NCBI GenBank assembly: GCA_001953115.1
Contig: LSSL01007657.1
Span: 1 to 11,506, forward strand
DNA length: 11,506 nucleotides
Source of the DNA: Smittium mucronatum
Taxonomy: Eukaryota; Kickxellomycota; Harpellomycetes; Harpellales; Legeriomycetaceae
Direction of reading: 5' to 3'
The position numbers and the translations under genes were made by a program. Below, one piece after another: positions 8,549 through 11,506 of this stretch; the stretch's first letter is position 1, and each line of letters starts with the position of its first letter. Below the pieces are notes generated by a model that worked only from the letters and a program-made list of their open reading frames with translations, did no database searches and was not told where the DNA came from.

Positions 8549-9285
8549 ATGGTATATTTCGACCAAAGTGCTAACGAAACTTTTATCGTGAAGGATATTC
8601 CTAAAATTGCGACCTCATTAACAATGATATCTTGAAATTTAGTATGGTTGTATATTTTTTACGACCTATTAAGTCAGATATCGTTACAGTTTTTTTATAG
8701 ATACTTATTAAAAAAAATTATTTGAGCTTTAATTTATAAAATTTGGACTTCTGTATACAATCATTTAATGCCGTAGCTGAAGTTGTAATAAATAGGGCTG
8801 AATACTCTTTTCTTTGTAACTTTAACATGAAAATTTTAGAAGAAATTTATCATTTAGTGATAAGTACTAATTATCGCTTCTCTATTTTTAGATTAAATAT
8901 TTTTTCTTTTGAAGCGAAAATGACTATATTTATCACAGTCTGGAAAACTCCACATATTTTGGCGTCTATTTGGTGTATTTATTTAGCTCTTAGTAAATAT
9001 GAAATTTTCAGGAGTCGTAATTATTTATTATAAATTTTATGTACTGTTAATTTGGTGAAGTAGCCCAATCCCTCACTTTGCACAAAAGCTCTAATTATAT
9101 CGATAATCGATTTAAAATAGGATCTAAATGGTATAACGTCCAATTTATTCATTAAAATTGAAAAAATTAGATGTCTATCTAATTCATTAGTATTATAAAT
9201 AGAATTACAAAAATATTTTTTAGGAATGTACCGAGCCAGATCTTTTTTTTATTGTGCATTTCTTCTCCATAAGATCAATGATTAA
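8549..9285 (+). pseudogene. Probable decayed gene, unknown function
   Basis: I do not recognise this protein. ATG at 8549 opens a 28-codon protein-like frame (MVYFDQSANETFIVKDIPKI...) ending at TGA 8633. A second frame is open for 96 codons from 8743 to TAA 9031. It then continues in register to TAA 9283 with only three further stops (9061, 9118, 9196). That is four internal stops in about 180 codons, fewer than expected for such A/T-rich DNA. The first 96-codon stretch has no in-frame ATG at its start (its first codon is TTG); the first ATG is at 8827. In the codon-aligned antisense frame the same stretch has about seven stops, favouring the plus strand. GC is locally raised (about 35% in 8761-8820). 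No motif, signal peptide or clear membrane segment was identified. A frameshift would be needed near 8740-8770 to join the two parts. Confidence 0.35.
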
Positions 9286-9341
9286 AAGGATAGAATTTAC
9301 TGAGGTTTTTCTTTTGATACTCTTCAATTTAAAAAAAGTCG

Positions 9342-9954
9342 CTATAAAAGCTGTATATAGATTAACCCCTGACTTTCCATAATTAAATTAGTGATACCAC
9401 CGAAGTCGAAAGTACCGAGGTCTTGGTTTTCAAGGAAAAATCTTTGGATATTTAAGTCAACAAGCTTTAATCCTAATTTTAAACGAGTAATTATTTTCAG
9501 TTTCTCAATCACGTGTAACTAATTTTGTAGAAAACTAGAAATTTTGGGGTACTGAGATTTAAGTTTGGTAGAAAACTCGATTTTCTTATTTCTAAATCGG
9601 TTTTTCCAATTTTATTTTGATGGACCCTCTTATTGATTTCCTCAATTCCTGTGCAACCATATTATAAAATTTAAATGTGTTTTTATTCTTTAAAACTGAC
9701 TATATAAAGACCTTATAGTATTTAAATGTGAAATTCTGTCTAGAATTAATTGAGTATTTCTCCGCATTCTTTTTCTGGTCCGAAGAAAAAAAATCCACTT
9801 AACCCGATTCATTCATCGCATTAAAAACTTTGAATGTATCCTGTGATATATATTTTTTTTCGGCAAGTAATCCTGCTTGTAGGTTCTCCCGAGTTTTATA
9901 CCAATGGGACATATTTGAGGCGCTGTTAAAAAGTATTTGATTAAAAAAATAACA
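9342..9954 (-). pseudogene. Probable decayed gene, unknown function
   Basis: I do not recognise this protein. On the minus strand one frame runs from 9954 to about 9597 with two stops (9799-9801 and 9700-9702) in roughly 120 codons. Its composition is clearly soluble-protein-like, for example YKTRENLQAGLLAEKKYISQ. A one-step frameshift near 9597 continues it to TAG 9342-9344, with one further stop at 9519-9521. The last segment reads through FFLENQDLGTFDFGGITNLI. Local GC is 35-40% in several lines, well above the surroundings. Coding-like fragments in other frames extend upstream to about 10200 and downstream to about 9222, so the original gene may have been longer. The plus strand is also partly open across 9370-9515, so the strand is likely but not proven. 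It converges on the plus-strand block at 8549-9285. Confidence 0.4.
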
Positions 9955-10472
9955 TCAAGACAATCATAAAACAATTACAAATTTTTTTTAAAACTTTTAA
10001 TGCTTCAAACAAATGCTTAATAAAAGTTTTAAACGAAAATAGTAAATATTTGACATTCGATAAATAGGTTTAAATTATGGTGTGATATCATAAAAAAATG
10101 GGTTTAAACGGGAAAATCGTAAGCTAAAAGCTTTTTATACAAACCTTTGAACTTGACCTTGAATTCAATAAAGGATTAGGAAAAAAAATCCAAAAACCGA
10201 TTTTAGGAAGATTATATACTTCATCTGAAACTAAACATATTGGATTTGAACTTTAAAAATATAAAATTTATCTATTATTATATCTTATTATATTATAATA
10301 AACATACTTTTTTTACATTCCAAAACTCTTTATATACATATATATATAAATTGTGTGTGGAAGCGTTGAAAATTCGGTGTCTAATTTCAAGAAATAAAAA
10401 AATTTGAGAAAAAGGAATTGGATAAATGATATAAAGAAAATAATCTTTTTTAATTTTTTAGACAATAATCTA
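9955..10472. other. Stretch without a supported gene
   Basis: Short minus-strand fragments (around 9962-10080 and 10100-10170) look mildly coding-like and could be the 5' part of the decayed gene at 9342-9954, but they lie in different frames with stops. A TA-rich microsatellite (TATATACATATATATATA) lies at 10331-10348. Nothing else was recognised. Confidence 0.5.
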
Positions 10473-10838
10473 CTAAAAATGATGAGTGAAAAAATAGATT
10501 GCTTGACATCTATTTTTTGTGTTAAGACTTAATGGTATCAAGTGGACGATATTTGGATTGAAGTGTCTTAAAAAACCGATATGATTTAACAAATAAACCA
10601 GAAAGAAATCCAGAAAGAAAATTTAAGTTTCAAAAATCAATTCGCTGATGGCAGGAAAAAACAATAGAGATTTGAATGAACCAATAAGACACAAAGAGAA
10701 TAGGAAAATAAGGATAATCAAAAACGTGTTACAAAACGAGAAATAATGATAAAAAGAATGTTTCAAAAGTCTGACGTAGCGCAGAATGTAGAGGAGGACA
10801 CTGGAAAAATTAAAATCTTTTTTTTTATCAAGAGTCAT
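10473..10838 (-). pseudogene. Hydrophobic ORF with one internal stop
   Basis: ATG at 10836-10838 opens a 71-codon frame (MTLDKKKDFNFSS...) ending at TAA 10623-10625. The same frame then stays open for about 50 more codons to TAG 10473. That is one internal stop in 122 codons. The middle of the first part is strongly hydrophobic (FLIILIFLFSLCLIGSF and neighbours) and could be a membrane segment. However, Phe/Leu/Ile enrichment is also what the antisense of A-rich DNA gives. No family was recognised. It could be a small membrane protein lost through one nonsense change, or chance. Confidence 0.25.
10598..10620. repeat. Short direct repeat (CCAGAAAGAAA x2)
   Basis: CCAGAAAGAAA occurs at 10598-10608 and again at 10610-10620, separated by a single T. 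It is a local tandem duplication of about 12 bp. Confidence 0.7.
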
Positions 10839-11117
10839 TTAATTTATCTAAAAAAAACTTCACTGAAATAAACCAAATATTTCTATACGCACATTACTGA
10901 AATAAGGTTATTCTTCACTAAATTTAAACTTATACAGCCACCAAATTAAAATTTCAGCCTCTTAGCAACTTTAACTTTTTAATTCTTATATTTTTTACTC
11001 TTTTATTTAAAAATGAATTCAATAAAAAAAAAATAACAAAAACAATACATAGGTAAAAGAAAAAAAATCAAAGAAAAGAGGCACAAAAATACTCTTAAAC
11101 TTATTATTATCTTCAAA
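10839..11117. other. Gene-free A/T-rich interval
   Basis: The interval contains A- and T-rich runs with no ATG-led frame of interest on the plus strand. The minus strand gives a long hydrophobic frame antisense to A-rich DNA, which I treat as compositional. Confidence 0.5.
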
Positions 11118-11279
11118 ATGACTAAAGAAACCTTCCAAAGTTTAAAAGCTCGTCCATATTCTCAGGTCTTAATAAAATTTACTGAGCCGAAAGTTTTTAG
11201 AAAGAATGGACCAGTCGAATGCGAAAACCCTCCATATATGGGAGATTCTTTTCAATACCAGACTTTTTTTTGCTTGTAA
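11118..11279 (+). CDS. Small ORF, unknown protein (53 aa)
   Basis: ATG 11118-11120 opens a 53-codon frame ending at TAA 11277-11279, beginning MTKETFQSLKARPYSQ and including GPVECENPPYMGD. The frame is open upstream back to about 11037 and has no antisense bias explanation as simple as a repeat. The residues are varied (Pro, Cys, Glu, Gly, Gln) and GC rises to about 37-38% across 11161-11280, against about 20% in typical intergenic lines. After the stop the same register continues to about 11393 with only two further stops before its end, and protein-like composition. This may therefore be the 5' end of a longer broken gene, not a complete micro-protein. The antisense strand is also fairly open between about 10990 and 11260, including a hydrophobic part. 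No family was recognised. Confidence 0.35.
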   Translation: MTKETFQSLKARPYSQVLIKFTEPKVFRKNGPVECENPPYMGDSFQYQTFFCL

Positions 11280-11506
11280 ACCATTAGCTACTCTTGGATC
11301 TATTTAATTCCAGACCAATAAAAATAGAAAAACATACCGGCTCTAATAAATTACAACACTTTACCATTAGAAAATCAGCCTCTAAAATTCATATTTTGAA
11401 TTACATAATAACTCTATTTTAAATATTGGCACCATATTTCCAAATTAGGAAAGTAGTAAATATTTAACAGTAAAGTTAATTAATTTATCTGCTTGCGGAA
11501 GATAAA

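Noticed and set aside
1..11506. CRISPR array, tRNA or rRNA genes
   Set aside because: No regularly spaced repeats with unique spacers were seen, and no cloverleaf with a recognisable T-arm or rRNA core sequence was noticed on either strand by eye.

Overview
The window is strongly AT-rich and contains no intact gene that I can recognise. It has long homopolymer and A/T-rich tracts, no dense operon-like coding, and the relic of a Tc1/mariner-type DNA transposon carrying telomere-like hexamers. This fits a gene-poor stretch of an AT-rich eukaryotic nuclear genome. A TE-rich unicellular parasite genome such as a large microsporidian is one possibility, but nothing here fixes the taxon.

Layout. 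1-430 holds a degenerate hexanucleotide repeat built on CCAAGT/ACAAGT. 430-3746 is intergenic-looking A/T-rich DNA with an isolated 11-G run, a 15-A run, a 14-bp tandem duplication and small hairpins. 3747-4659 (minus) is coding-like but broken, probably a decayed gene of unknown function. 4660-5726 has no supported gene.

5727-8304 is the main feature. Two arms of about 591 bp in inverted orientation flank a 1.4-kb core. Over the inner 571 bp the arms differ at one base by my reading. Each arm carries four TTTAGG copies pointing toward the core. The core encodes, on the minus strand, a full-length but ruined Tc1/mariner/IS630-superfamily transposase. The region therefore looks like a Tc1/mariner-like element with exceptionally long terminal inverted repeats, in which the arms are nearly perfect while the gene is dead.

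8549-9285 (plus) and 9342-9954 (minus) are two convergent coding-like blocks with local GC enrichment, read as decayed unknown genes. 10473-10838 (minus) is a hydrophobic frame with one internal stop. 11118-11279 (plus) is a 53-codon ATG-initiated ORF in a GC-richer island near the right edge. None of these four has a recognisable family.

The parts do not form a working pathway. The window reads as a graveyard of broken genes and repeats, with one structurally remarkable transposon palindrome. All stop and frame counts were done by eye and no database search was possible.
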